DNA of 32,630 nucleotides. Source: Bacteroidota bacterium (GTDB taxonomy: Bacteria > Bacteroidota > Bacteroidia > Chitinophagales > Saprospiraceae). The DNA is taken from the NCBI GenBank assembly GCA_011321935.1, contig DROJ01000242.1, positions 1 through 32,630 on the forward strand, given 5' to 3'. A program made the translations under genes and the position numbers. This document shows positions 1-8,156 of this stretch, piece after piece; the stretch's first letter is position 1; each line of letters begins with the position of its first letter. The notes under the pieces are model-generated. The model had not been told where the DNA came from. It did no database searches and saw only the letters and a list, made by a program, of their open reading frames with translations.

Positions 1-1286
1 CCGTTTTGGGCAGATATTGCGGTTGAAATAGCGACCACCAAAGGCACTGCCAAGCCCAGTGCATGGGGGCAGGAAATGACCATCACCGTGACCATCCTTT
101 CGAGCGCAAACACAAAATCATGGCCTAGTGCCAACCATACGAACAAGGTGATAAAACCCGCAGCTAAAGCAATGTATGTCAACCACTTAGCAGCCCGGTC
201 GGAGAGGTTCTGCATTTTCGATTTGGTCTTTTGCGCCTCCTGTACCATCGTGATTACCTTGTTCAGATAGCTGTCTTTTCCGGTGTGTTCCACCTTTACT
301 TTTAGCGAGCCGTTGCCGTTGATAGACCCGCCGATCACCTTGTCGTTTCCACCTTTTTTGACGGGTTTCGATTCGCCCGTCAGCATGGACTCGTTGAGGT
401 AACTTTCGCCCTCCATGACGAGTCCGTCGGCGGGTACTTTTTCGCCCGGTTTGACCAATATGACATCGCCGCCCAATATGTCTTCCAATTTGACATCAAC
501 GACTTTATCGCCCACCAATTTATGTGCTTCGGAGGGCATCATGCTCACCAATAATTGCAATGCTTTGGAGGCGCCCAATACCGATTTCATTTCGATCCAA
601 TGCCCCAGCAACATGATGACGATAAGGGTGGCGAGTTCCCAATAAAAGCTCTCGCCGGGCAGGCCAAAAGTAGTGGCCGCAGAATAAAAATAGGCGACCG
701 ATATGGCCATCGCAATCAGCGTCATCATGCCCGGGGCTTTCTTTTTTATTTCATTAAAAAACCCTTTTATAAATGGCCGGCCTCCATAAAAATAAACAAT
801 ACTGGAAAGGGCAAAAAGCAAATATTTGCTGCCCGTAAATTGCCAATCAATTCCCAGCCATTTTTGTATCATCGGCGAAAGCAATAATATAGGGACGGCC
901 AAAACCAATGACACCCAAAAGCGTTTTTTGAAATCCTCGATCATCATGCGGTGATGGTCGTGGCCCATTTGTCCGTGGCCGGGATTGGCACCGCCGCCGT
1001 GGCCGCTGTGCTGTGCATGGCCACTGTGCTTTCCGTCCATTTTTTTATGGCCGCTATGTTCGGAATGGCCGCCGCCCATATCCATTTCTATGCTATAATT
1101 TCCGGCTTTCGCCAAAGCCCCTTTCATGGTTTCTTCATGTATATGGCGCTGCATGGTAATAATGGCCTGCGGCGGTTCAAGGCTCACTTCGGCAGACTGG
1201 ATGCCGTCTATATTTTCCAATGTTTTTTTGACCGTTTTGACGCAGTGGCCGCAGGTCATGCCGGTAATTTTATAAGTATGTTCCAT
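1..1286 (-). CDS. copB: Copper-type P1B ATPase with CPH motif, N-terminal part (C-terminus cut by window edge)
   Basis: The visible 428 codons start at an ATG at 1286 and run off the left edge without a stop. In order they hold an HMA metal-binding domain (GMTCGHC, Cys12 and Cys15), a His-rich linker (about residues 73-113, with repeated HSGH/GHG units), several hydrophobic segments, the actuator motif TGES (about residues 300-303) and the membrane metal site Cys406-Pro407-His408. The DKTGT phosphorylation site and ATP-binding domain would lie outside the window. CPH rather than CPC is the mark of the P1B-3 (CopB-like) subgroup, linked to Cu(II)/Cu(I)/Ag export from the cytoplasm; the exact ion cannot be read from sequence. 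The HMA domain, the His-rich stretch and the neighbouring copper genes all point to copper. It lies downstream of a long inverted repeat at 1326-1414, so it may have its own promoter or be read through from the preceding gene. Confidence 0.93.
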   Translation of the reverse strand, partial: MEHTYKITGMTCGHCVKTVKKTLENIDGIQSAEVSLEPPQAIITMQRHIHEETMKGALAKAGNYSIEMDMGGGHSEHSGHKKMDGKHSGHAQHSGHGGGANPGHGQMGHDHHRMMIEDFKKRFWVSLVLAVPILLLSPMIQKWLGIDWQFTGSKYLLFALSSIVYFYGGRPFIKGFFNEIKKKAPGMMTLIAMAISVAYFYSAATTFGLPGESFYWELATLIVIMLLGHWIEMKSVLGASKALQLLVSMMPSEAHKLVGDKVVDVKLEDILGGDVILVKPGEKVPADGLVMEGESYLNESMLTGESKPVKKGGNDKVIGGSINGNGSLKVKVEHTGKDSYLNKVITMVQEAQKTKSKMQNLSDRAAKWLTYIALAAGFITLFVWLALGHDFVFALERMVTVMVISCPHALGLAVPLVVAISTAISAQN

Positions 1287-1325
1287 TGTTTTTGTTTTTT
1301 AGTAATTGTTCAGCAGGGATGATTT

Positions 1326-1414
1326 TGCCACGGATTTCACGGATTTCCACAGATTATATGTGCGGATTTTTTTTGAAAAAAATAAATCCGTGAAAATCCG
1401 TGAAATCTGTGGCA
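1326..1414. repeat. Long intergenic inverted repeat (30-nt arms)
   Basis: Arms 1326-1355 and 1385-1414 are reverse complements with about three mismatches and a 29-nt AT-rich loop. Both arms are built from the phrase 'cacggatttcacggattt'. The element fills most of the gap between the end of the choice-of-anchor protein gene and the start of the P-type ATPase. In RNA it would form a strong hairpin, so it could end transcription or stabilise an mRNA end. It is not followed by a clean T-run, so I call it a repeat and not a terminator. Confidence 0.75.
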
Positions 1415-1428
1415 GACAGTTACATTTT

Positions 1429-2304
1429 TTATAAAAAGGTAATTTTACGAACAGCTTCTCCCCCATCGGTTTTTATTTTCAAAAAATATACGCCGGGAGT
1501 CAGCCCGAGCTGATGACGGTCAAACCTTTGCTGATATTTGCTGGGCATTTTATATCCCAATTGTTTTTGAAATAATTCTTTTCCGTCCAAATTAAAAATA
1601 TGGATGGCCACCTCTCCCCTATTTTCCAATATATAATCTACCTGAAAAGACCCGGTTGTTGGATTTGGAAATACCCGCAAACTTTTTTCCAAAGCAGGAG
1701 CCTCCTTCGCCGAACTTATCAGCGGGTTCAATTGAAATGATTGGGTATAAACAAAATCGCCGCTACCACTGTGGTTGTGGTTGGTGGCAATGGTGATGAG
1801 ATATAAAGTAACACTGCCTTCGTCGGCTGCCGGAGCAGTCCATTCAAACTGCCAGGAAATAGAATCGGGAAAAGGCGCATCCGAACCACAGGCCGTGGTG
1901 CCGACATATTTCCTGCCGAGCGCATTTATGTTCCTGATATTGGCGGGGTCGGTCAAATTAAACGAGCCGACAAAACTGTTGTCGCTATCGCGCAATACCG
2001 TTGCCTGAAAACCAAATTTGTTGATGTTTTCTTGCGACATAGAAACAGTGACAGGATAAGTTTCGCCCGGCATATATTCATTGTCCCCATTATTGATTTG
2101 CAATATATTCGTGGCCGGGCCGCTGTTGATATTTCCAGTATGGCACCCGTTTTGTCCGCACGAGCCTTCGCCGGGGGCACCGGTCAAACCGCCCCCGATA
2201 AGCGGTGCATCGCAGGGCGATTCGATATCGTATTTATTAAATGAATTTCCCATTATCAATAATAGAAGAGCGGCAAAAAGTGAAAATGTAATTGTTCGTT
2301 TCAT
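1429..2304 (-). CDS. Secreted choice-of-anchor V (Reeler-like) protein with T9SS sorting domain
   Basis: A 291-residue protein. It has an N-terminal signal peptide (hydrophobic residues about 7-20) and a central beta-rich domain of the choice-of-anchor V / Reeler-like type. The tail from about residue 209 is a type A T9SS sorting domain (RVFPNPTTGS ... GVYFLKIKT ... VRKITFL), so it should cross the outer membrane by type IX secretion and be released or attached at the surface. Near the mature N-terminus lies TGAPGEGSC followed by GCHTG, giving Cys49, Cys54 and His55. This CxxxxCH pattern is close to a c-type haem site, and relatives often carry CxxCH there; whether haem is bound is unknown. 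It lies 58 bp downstream of the metalloprotease gene in the same direction, so the two may be co-transcribed. Function beyond secretion is not recognised. Confidence 0.8.
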   Translation of the reverse strand: MKRTITFSLFAALLLLIMGNSFNKYDIESPCDAPLIGGGLTGAPGEGSCGQNGCHTGNINSGPATNILQINNGDNEYMPGETYPVTVSMSQENINKFGFQATVLRDSDNSFVGSFNLTDPANIRNINALGRKYVGTTACGSDAPFPDSISWQFEWTAPAADEGSVTLYLITIATNHNHSGSGDFVYTQSFQLNPLISSAKEAPALEKSLRVFPNPTTGSFQVDYILENRGEVAIHIFNLDGKELFQKQLGYKMPSKYQQRFDRHQLGLTPGVYFLKIKTDGGEAVRKITFL

Positions 2305-2362
2305 TTTGAAATGTTTAAAGATGATGTATATTCCAGCACTGTTAGCGCTAATAGTGCTAAAT

Positions 2363-4408
2363 TTATTTTTGTACCAAAACCTTCACAGCTTTTCGGTGTC
2401 CTCCAGCCTCTAAAACCACAAAATATACGCCCGAAGGAATCCCATCCGTCGGTAAATATATTTGCTGCTGACCCGCCGTATATTCTCGGTTCGATATTTT
2501 TTCCAAAAGCATTCCCTGTGCATTAAATAATTTCACAGAAAGCATTTCTTTTTCTGTTAAATGCAATTTGACATTTATTTTATCAAATGCGGGGTTGGGA
2601 TATATTTCCAAATTTCCGTTTTCCAAAAACACTTCGCCCGCCGATACCAAGTCACTGCCGTTTCCGATATAAAGGTCGTCAACGTATAGGTTGTTGCCGC
2701 CGTCCGTAACGTTCGCAATTTTCACCTCCACGAAGGTTTCGCTTTTATAGTTATCCAAAACAATAAATGCAGATTTCCATTGCGAAGAATCTGGAATAAA
2801 AGGAGTTGTCTGCGTCGGGCCGGTGGTCAGTGAGTTTCCAGATTTATAATATACTTGGGTAAATGTAGTCCCACAATCGGTGGAAAGCAGCACAATCATT
2901 TCATCGGAAAAACTGGGGTCAGACCTGGCATAAGCCCAATTAAATGACATATATAATTGCGAATCGGGAGAGACGGAAGTGAAGTCCAAATTGGGCAATA
3001 TAAGTTCGTCCACCGTGCCGCAACATACGCTTGCATAATTATCCATCCGCATAGAATACATGCCCGAAGTAGAGGCCAAAGAATCGAGTACCCATGTAAT
3101 ACCGCCGTTTGGATTATTGATGGTAATTCCCACAGGCGGATATAACCCTTCATCAAAATTTTCGGAATAAGGCAGCGCATCCCCGGTGCCGGGCGAGCCG
3201 ACATTTATATAAGAAGCAATAGTCAAAGTGTCAGTCGAAGTGCCATCGGAGGCAATTAAAGTCACATCGTATATTCCAATTGAATCATAAATAACGGTCG
3301 GGTTGGCCTCATTGGAAACAGCGGGGTTCCCGCCGGGAAAAGTCCATTGCCAAGTGCTCGCTCCATTAAGCGATATATCCATAAAATATACGCTGTTGCC
3401 AAAACATATATCGCGGGTAAGGGTAACAAAATCCGCTGCGACCGGGCAAGTTGCCGGAGGTGTATATACGGAATCATAGCCCGTGCTCAACATGTTTTCG
3501 TCCGTCCATATATATGTCCGTATTTCATTCAACGAGGACTGTATTCTCATTTTTTGGCCCTCGGTCAACATATTTTTACAACTGCCCGGTGTGTAGTCCA
3601 TATAGTTTTCTTTTAATTCACTAACGTCCGGCATATCGTTGTGGCAGGTGTTTTTTGTGGAGCAAGTATAATTAGGTTCAAATGCGGGGGGCGTATCGCA
3701 AACAAAATCACCGTCGGTGCAAATATCGTCTCCGCAGGAATTATTGAACGTATGGTAGAGGCCCAGCCAATGCCCCAATTCGTGTGTACCTGTGCGTCCC
3801 AAAAATGAATTCGCAGTCCCTGTTGTCCCAAAATAATTATGCTGAACCACTACCCCATCCTCTTCCGGCGGGCCGCCGGGAAAGGAAGAATATCCGGCCA
3901 CATTGCCATTGATATTTTTTACGATATAAATATTCAGATATCGGGTATTGTCCCAGAAACTCAGTTCTTTAAGCAAAGCCCGTTGGTAAGTTTGGTGGTT
4001 GGTCAATGGTGATTTTACCCGCACAATACCATTGGTGCAACGCCCATCAGGGTCAAGGTTGGCGAGGAAAAAACGGACTTCGGTGTCCACTCCCGAGCCA
4101 TCGCCATTGGTGCCGGGCAATTTTCCAAAATCTTCGTTCAAAACTTTTAGCTGGCTTTGCACCTGTGCTTCCGAAATATTTTCCGAACCGCCATTGTGGA
4201 TAATATGCACAACGACCGGAATGGCTTTGATAGAATCCATATTTCGGTTGCCCACCAATATATTTTGCACCCCATCTTGTATTTGCCGCTCTATTTTCAA
4301 AAGGTTTTCACCGTTTGTATATTCGTCAAAAAAACAGGGGGATTGTTGGGCAATTAAATTGCCCGTTAATATGATAAAACAGAAAAAATGTGTCAGTATG
4401 TTTTTCAT
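2363..4408 (-). CDS. Secreted M43 (pappalysin-like) zinc metalloprotease with PKD and T9SS domains
   Basis: A 681-residue secreted protease. A signal peptide covers about residues 1-20. The catalytic domain carries HELGHWLGLYH (His209, Glu210, His213, His219), the extended HEXXHXXGXXH zinc site of metzincins in the M43B form, followed by the Met-turn segment NYMDYT. Paired cysteines around CGDDICTDGDFVCDTPP are usual for the family. A PKD-like domain follows (about residues 320-405, WQWTFPGGNP and YDVTLIASDG), then a jelly-roll region, and a type A T9SS sorting domain at the end (EIYPNPAFDK ... SGVYFVVLEA ... AVKVLVQK). It should be exported by Sec and T9SS and act outside the cell on peptides or proteins. 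It has no evident link to copper; its position is probably that of a neighbouring secreted-protein locus. Confidence 0.92.
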   Translation of the reverse strand: MKNILTHFFCFIILTGNLIAQQSPCFFDEYTNGENLLKIERQIQDGVQNILVGNRNMDSIKAIPVVVHIIHNGGSENISEAQVQSQLKVLNEDFGKLPGTNGDGSGVDTEVRFFLANLDPDGRCTNGIVRVKSPLTNHQTYQRALLKELSFWDNTRYLNIYIVKNINGNVAGYSSFPGGPPEEDGVVVQHNYFGTTGTANSFLGRTGTHELGHWLGLYHTFNNSCGDDICTDGDFVCDTPPAFEPNYTCSTKNTCHNDMPDVSELKENYMDYTPGSCKNMLTEGQKMRIQSSLNEIRTYIWTDENMLSTGYDSVYTPPATCPVAADFVTLTRDICFGNSVYFMDISLNGASTWQWTFPGGNPAVSNEANPTVIYDSIGIYDVTLIASDGTSTDTLTIASYINVGSPGTGDALPYSENFDEGLYPPVGITINNPNGGITWVLDSLASTSGMYSMRMDNYASVCCGTVDELILPNLDFTSVSPDSQLYMSFNWAYARSDPSFSDEMIVLLSTDCGTTFTQVYYKSGNSLTTGPTQTTPFIPDSSQWKSAFIVLDNYKSETFVEVKIANVTDGGNNLYVDDLYIGNGSDLVSAGEVFLENGNLEIYPNPAFDKINVKLHLTEKEMLSVKLFNAQGMLLEKISNREYTAGQQQIYLPTDGIPSGVYFVVLEAGGHRKAVKVLVQK

Positions 4409-4444
4409 GACAATTGATTTTAAATGTTCCTTATTTTATTTTTT

Positions 4445-4452
4445 CAAAAATA
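4445..4452 (-). promoter_or_regulatory. Possible Bacteroidota -7 promoter box before the metalloprotease gene
   Basis: Read on the minus strand this is TATTTTTG, matching the Bacteroidota -7 consensus TAnnTTTG, about 37 nt before the ATG at 4408. No convincing TTG -33 element is seen at the right distance, and the box lies in an AT-rich self-complementary stretch, so the call is weak. Confidence 0.25.
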
Positions 4453-4547
4453 TTTTGAAATGTCAGAAGTCATTTTAGTGGTTCGATTCGTAATTAGCGG
4501 ACTATTTATTTTTTTGGTAAATACCACATTTTCAAGGATTTGGCGAA

Positions 4548-4575
4548 CTAATCACTAATCACTAATCACTAATCA
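4548..4575. repeat. Heptanucleotide tandem repeat (ctaatca x4)
   Basis: Four perfect head-to-tail copies of ctaatca lie directly against the stop codon of the YceI-like gene. The number of copies could vary by slippage, but the tract is in the 3' flank and does not alter a reading frame. The rest of the 167-nt gap holds only AT-rich sequence. Confidence 0.8.
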
Positions 4576-5130
4576 TTAGTTTTTATCGCTTTGCAATAAT
4601 TCCTGCGTTATCACCACTTCAAATTCATTCTCCAATCCGGATATCGGAAGTTCGATGTTCAGTTCGTCAAAACCAAGCTGCATCGTCATACCCAACATAC
4701 AGGCATATTTAGTGGTGTTCCCGACATGGTGCAGTTCCCCTTTTCCCTGTACCAGCGTTTTGGAGTTGCCCACTGTCAACCAACCTTCCGTGCTAAATTT
4801 CATGGGCGGGTGGTCTTGGGTATTGACATATTCAAGCCCCAGCTTGCCGTCAAATACTGCCTCGGAATTGCTCCGTTGCAATATATTGTCCAGTGAGTCC
4901 ACCCCGGTTTTCAAAGATTTTATCGGAAACCGTATGACAATATATGCCGTCTCATAATTTAGCATGGCCCCGAGTTCATTTGTTTGCAAATGCAGTGGTT
5001 TCCCGTTCATCTCGGCATTGATCTTAAGGTTTGCCCCAGTGGTATAATATACGTCTTGGGCAACACCAGTGCTGTAAGCAAAAATCAATATTGCAGCGAA
5101 AAGTAATATTTTATTAATTAATAAATTCAT
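4576..5130 (-). CDS. Secreted YceI-like protein
   Basis: A 184-residue protein with a clear signal peptide (residues about 1-24, ending VAQ). The rest is predicted mostly beta. The segment around HPPMKFSTEGWL resembles the YceI signature where a polar or charged strand precedes 'F.g.l'. YceI-family proteins are periplasmic lipocalin-like barrels that bind isoprenoid or amphiphilic molecules. Similarity here is partial, and the protein could be a distant or separate family. It contains one Cys and one or two His pairs (ELHHVG) but no strong metal motif. It stands alone between the metalloprotease and the AlbA_2 membrane protein, with gaps of 167 and 110 nt. Confidence 0.6.
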   Translation of the reverse strand: MNLLINKILLFAAILIFAYSTGVAQDVYYTTGANLKINAEMNGKPLHLQTNELGAMLNYETAYIVIRFPIKSLKTGVDSLDNILQRSNSEAVFDGKLGLEYVNTQDHPPMKFSTEGWLTVGNSKTLVQGKGELHHVGNTTKYACMLGMTMQLGFDELNIELPISGLENEFEVVITQELLQSDKN

Positions 5131-5240
5131 GTCTATTTATTTAAGTTATGAGATATGTTTTATCGGGGTACACGGAGCAAACCATAAACCAAAGCTGTCA
5201 ATTAACTGTGTAGTTAGCTTACAATTATTTTGTTCTTTAA

Positions 5241-6056
5241 TTATGCTTTTCCATTTTTAAATGTAACATAATTGACCGTTTCCTGAACAGTCAATTGTTT
5301 GGTTGAATTTCCTGTCCTTAAATAAAATACAGTTTTGCCTTTCAAGTTCACATAAGCCGGAACAGTCGATTGGCCAACCTCCACGCTGCATATGTCTTTC
5401 CCCTCTAATTTATAAAAAGATATATGGACCAATGAACAAAACTCCGTTCCGATATTAGAAGAAATCAATTGCATCAATTTCAACTCCAGCCCATCCCTGT
5501 TTTTCTTTTTTAGGGTAAAATAATCTTTTTCAAGTCCGAGTATATTTCCATCGTCGTCAACGCCAATCAATAAAGTCCCCCCTGTCGCATTCAAAAATCC
5601 GGTCACTGTTTTTAAAAAAACAGTCTCCAGTGTCTTGTTCATTCTTTCGTTCACATAGTCATATCTAAAAGAAGATTTAAATTCAGTTTTTTCGTTTTCG
5701 CCATTTTTGATGATGGCTTCAATGTTCCGTTCCAATTGTTTTTCCTGCTGTTTTAGCATTCTGTCTTTCTGCAATATTTTTCTATAATACAGTCCAGATG
5801 TCAAACCGACCAAAGCCCCGAGAATGATAAACACGGATGACATGCCCATCATCTTAAATGAAAAAGAATCTTTGAACCGCTCCGCCACTATATCAAAATA
5901 TTGGGCAGTGTCAAATTCAACCCCATTGAACTCGAACCAATATATGACCATCGTCAATGGATGGATAATAAAATAGAAAATGATTATCCCGATTAAAACA
6001 TGTTTGAGTACAACGAACCTGTCATTGAAATTCATTTTTACGATTTGGGTCTCCAT
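5241..6056 (-). CDS. Membrane-anchored AlbA_2 (Schlafen-like) domain protein
   Basis: A 271-residue protein. Two hydrophobic segments (about residues 18-38 and 70-88) are followed by a short charged, coiled-coil-like stretch, then an AlbA_2 / Schlafen AlbA_2 domain from about residue 118 (ENEKTEFKSS, NATGGTLLIGVDDDGNI, FYLRTGNSTKQLT). This domain is usually found in soluble putative transcription regulators or helicases that bind nucleic acid. Here it is tethered to the membrane, with the domain facing the cytoplasm by the expected topology. It lies next to a small DUF5676 membrane protein. Its role is not known; a membrane sensor that passes a signal to nucleic acid is possible but unproven. 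Confidence 0.85.
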   Translation of the reverse strand: METQIVKMNFNDRFVVLKHVLIGIIIFYFIIHPLTMVIYWFEFNGVEFDTAQYFDIVAERFKDSFSFKMMGMSSVFIILGALVGLTSGLYYRKILQKDRMLKQQEKQLERNIEAIIKNGENEKTEFKSSFRYDYVNERMNKTLETVFLKTVTGFLNATGGTLLIGVDDDGNILGLEKDYFTLKKKNRDGLELKLMQLISSNIGTEFCSLVHISFYKLEGKDICSVEVGQSTVPAYVNLKGKTVFYLRTGNSTKQLTVQETVNYVTFKNGKA

Positions 6057-6125
6057 ATTTGAACAGTGTGCAATTTGAATGGGAAAAGAAGAGCGGTAAT
6101 GCTGGAACAGTAAATTTAGAGTTTT

Positions 6126-6407
6126 TCAATTAGTCCTTTTCGTCATACTGAAATTATATATACCGGCAGTGCAAGCTCCGGCCAACCAGCCAATAACAAA
6201 AGAACCGACAAGCCCAATTAAAAACTCTGATAATGGAACGCCCATACGAACAATGGACGAGGTGTCAAGGCCATGCAGCAAGCTATTGAAAAATAAAGCG
6301 GTGCCGTCCTTTCCAGCAACCATCATTAAAACTGCGCAACCAATATACAGCAAGGCCCAAGTAGCGCCGACTGCGAGGCCAAATTTTTTTATGCGGATGG
6401 TATTCAT
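6126..6407 (-). CDS. DUF5676 family small membrane protein
   Basis: A 93-residue protein with two transmembrane segments (about residues 10-30 and 58-83). Between them lies FFNSLLHGLDTS, which matches the hallmark FNSLxHGLD of DUF5676. Members are small inner-membrane proteins often found beside heavy-metal efflux or copper-resistance genes; no biochemical function is established that I know of. It is downstream of the HMA-AraC regulator in the same direction, which fits the copper setting. Confidence 0.8.
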   Translation of the reverse strand: MNTIRIKKFGLAVGATWALLYIGCAVLMMVAGKDGTALFFNSLLHGLDTSSIVRMGVPLSEFLIGLVGSFVIGWLAGACTAGIYNFSMTKRTN

Positions 6408-6466
6408 GATATATTTGATTTAATTACGGTGAAAAAATAAATCCAAATCCAATATCCTGTCAATCA

Positions 6467-6474
6467 CAAATTTA
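6467..6474 (-). promoter_or_regulatory. Possible -7 promoter box before the DUF5676 gene
   Basis: On the minus strand this reads TAAATTTG, matching TAnnTTTG, 60 nt before the ATG at 6407. The -33 TTG is not at the usual spacing. Weak call based on a short motif. Confidence 0.25.
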
Positions 6475-6516
6475 CATTTAATACCCAACAGTTTTTTATC
6501 ATGTTTTGGGGGATAT

Positions 6517-7098
6517 TTATATAATCTTGTCAAATGGGGTACGCAGGTGGTTTTTCAATTTTTTGTATTCGCTCATACTTATGCCGGCTTCTTGTTTGAA
6601 CTGTGCGGACAGGCCGTAAATATTCTGGTAGCCCAGCTCATAGGCAATTTCGGAAAAATTCATTTGCTCATATTCAATCAGTTCCTTTGCTTTTTCAATA
6701 CGGAGCAGGATAAAATACCGCTGTATGGTAACCCCCTCTGTTTTAGAAAATGTTTTGCTCAATGTCCAATAATCGCGGTGCAGTTTCTCGACAAGAAAAT
6801 CCGATAGGTTTTTTGCTCTGTCAAGAGGTAGGTTTTTTACCAGTTCGATAAGTGCTAATTTGATTTCTTCCGAAATCATTTCGTCTTTATCCTTGACAAA
6901 TTCAAACTCGTCCATTTCCAATACCTTTTTGATATCTTCTATGGTTGTTTTTTTATTATTAAAACGGAATTTAATCTTCCCCATTTTTAATTGCAATAAT
7001 TCGATGCCGAGTGCTTCGAGATCTTGCCGGACCACTTTCATGCACCTGCTGCAAATCATATTTTTGATGGTCAGTTCATAAATTTCCTGCGTTTCCAT
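6517..7098 (-). CDS. AraC-family regulator with N-terminal HMA-like metal-binding domain
   Basis: The frame opens at 7155, but the ATG at 7098 (METQEIYELT) fits the domain start, giving 193 residues. Residues 5-70 form an HMA-like ferredoxin fold with NMICSRCMKVV (Cys16 and Cys19, a CxxC metal site). Residues about 95-185 form the double helix-turn-helix of AraC regulators (IEKAKELI, FSEIAYELGYQNIYGLSAQFKQEAG). The protein is about half the size of a classical AraC member and lacks a cupin sugar-binding domain. HMA-AraC proteins of this layout occur in Bacteroidota near copper genes. The likely role is a one-component regulator that reads cytoplasmic Cu(I) through CxxC and controls the surrounding genes; that readout is an inference. 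Confidence 0.88.
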   Translation of the reverse strand: METQEIYELTIKNMICSRCMKVVRQDLEALGIELLQLKMGKIKFRFNNKKTTIEDIKKVLEMDEFEFVKDKDEMISEEIKLALIELVKNLPLDRAKNLSDFLVEKLHRDYWTLSKTFSKTEGVTIQRYFILLRIEKAKELIEYEQMNFSEIAYELGYQNIYGLSAQFKQEAGISMSEYKKLKNHLRTPFDKII

Positions 7099-7220
7099 AA
7101 TATATGTTTTACACAATAGGTGGAGGGCAACAAAAGGGAATTGGATATTGGGCACTTAAGAACGTTGAAACAAGAATGTTCATAACATGCAAATACCTAA
7201 TACCATAATGCCCCCTATGC

Positions 7221-7523
7221 CTATTTATTACTTCTAATTTTAGCAGCCATTTCTGGTGTAAGCGCTTCCGCATAGACACCATACGCATCAATCAGTGTCC
7301 CCTTGATTCCATCCTTTGATTCGATGACATAAATGACCGAGTTGTCACTGGGGTCGCTCATGCCTTCAAACCGATAGGTTTCTTTTATTTCAAAGTCTTG
7401 CGGCTTAAGTTGGAGCTTTAGGGAGGAGCATTCCAAGCAATCTGATTTTAGATTAAAATCATGGACATAGCCTCTTGTATATAAATCTTCCAAGGCATCA
7501 ACTAAATTGTCATAATCTTTCAT
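7221..7523 (-). CDS. Small conserved protein of the type often labelled phosphoribosylpyrophosphate synthetase
   Basis: A 100-residue soluble protein with the conserved features VHDFNL, CLECSS, YRFEGMSDPSDNSVIYVI and DAYGVYAEALTPEM. Such proteins are common in Bacteroidota and are often annotated as phosphoribosylpyrophosphate synthetase. They are far too short for that enzyme and lack its PRPP-binding loop, so the label appears wrong. The CxxC pair (Cys29, Cys32) could hold a metal, but that is a guess. It follows the ion-channel gene by 11 nt, so the two are probably co-transcribed. Function unknown. Confidence 0.75.
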   Translation of the reverse strand: MKDYDNLVDALEDLYTRGYVHDFNLKSDCLECSSLKLQLKPQDFEIKETYRFEGMSDPSDNSVIYVIESKDGIKGTLIDAYGVYAEALTPEMAAKIRSNK

Positions 7524-7534
7524 TGTTGTTTGTT

Positions 7535-8128
7535 TTAATTATTAATTATTATTTCCCGATAATAAAAATGCATATTATAAAAATTGGACAATATAAAAAC
7601 CACCATAAAAAAGCTGCTTGTGATTTCCAGCATGACCAATATTTTTGCGCCCAATGAAACGGGTGCTATATCTCCAAAACCGATAGTTGCAAAAGTTACA
7701 ACGCTGAAATAATTAAATTCCAAAAACCGATAAAGCAAAGAACTCCCAACGTGAATACCCTTAAAAGCAAAAGCATTACAATCTGTCAAGCATAAATAAT
7801 CCAATGAAAATGATAGGATCAAGAGTATGATGATAGCTGCAAAAGAAGCGAGACAACGATAGAATGAAAAGGCTTTGTGACGAAGGTGTTTCTCCAAACG
7901 GTTTAGGGTGAAAAATAAAAAGTAGCTTACTTTTGCCCCTGAAAATATTATCACAAAAGCTATCATAAGCTTCGCCTCTTCGTGGTGGTTAAAGATGTTA
8001 ATTAGTATCAGGTATAGCGCTATGCCCACTGTAATCAGCCCTGTTTCTTTGAACAGGAATTCTTTTAAAAAACCACCAACCTCATTAAAAAAGGTTCTTC
8101 TATTATATGTTTCTCTAACTATTTTCAT
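7535..8128 (-). CDS. Ion channel (two-pore-helix, K+-channel-like) membrane protein
   Basis: The frame can open at 8188, but its first 20 residues overlap the upstream DUF3347 gene. The ATG at 8128 (MKIVRETYNR) or 8155 is more likely; with 8128 the product has about 197 residues. Four hydrophobic segments are visible. The last two flank a pore loop with TIGFGDIAP, the selectivity-filter signature of the Ion_trans_2 / potassium channel family. TIGFGD, where TVGYGD is usual, still fits K+ selectivity. No cytoplasmic RCK or cyclic-nucleotide domain follows. It sits between the stand-alone DUF3347 lipoprotein and the 100-residue protein, tightly spaced, so the three probably form one transcription unit. 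Confidence 0.85.
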   Translation of the reverse strand: MKIVRETYNRRTFFNEVGGFLKEFLFKETGLITVGIALYLILINIFNHHEEAKLMIAFVIIFSGAKVSYFLFFTLNRLEKHLRHKAFSFYRCLASFAAIIILLILSFSLDYLCLTDCNAFAFKGIHVGSSLLYRFLEFNYFSVVTFATIGFGDIAPVSLGAKILVMLEITSSFFMVVFILSNFYNMHFYYREIIINN

Positions 8129-8156
8129 TGGCTGTATTTTAAAATCACAATCCATT

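Noticed and set aside
951-1322. A 123-codon plus-strand frame opposite the His-rich part of the P-type ATPase
   Set aside because: It is opposite a well-supported ATPase frame; its Ala/His/Met richness reflects the reverse of His-rich codons.
7221-7523. Calling the 100-residue protein a phosphoribosylpyrophosphate synthetase
   Set aside because: It is about a third of the enzyme's length and lacks the PRPP-binding signature; the common label seems to be a propagated error.
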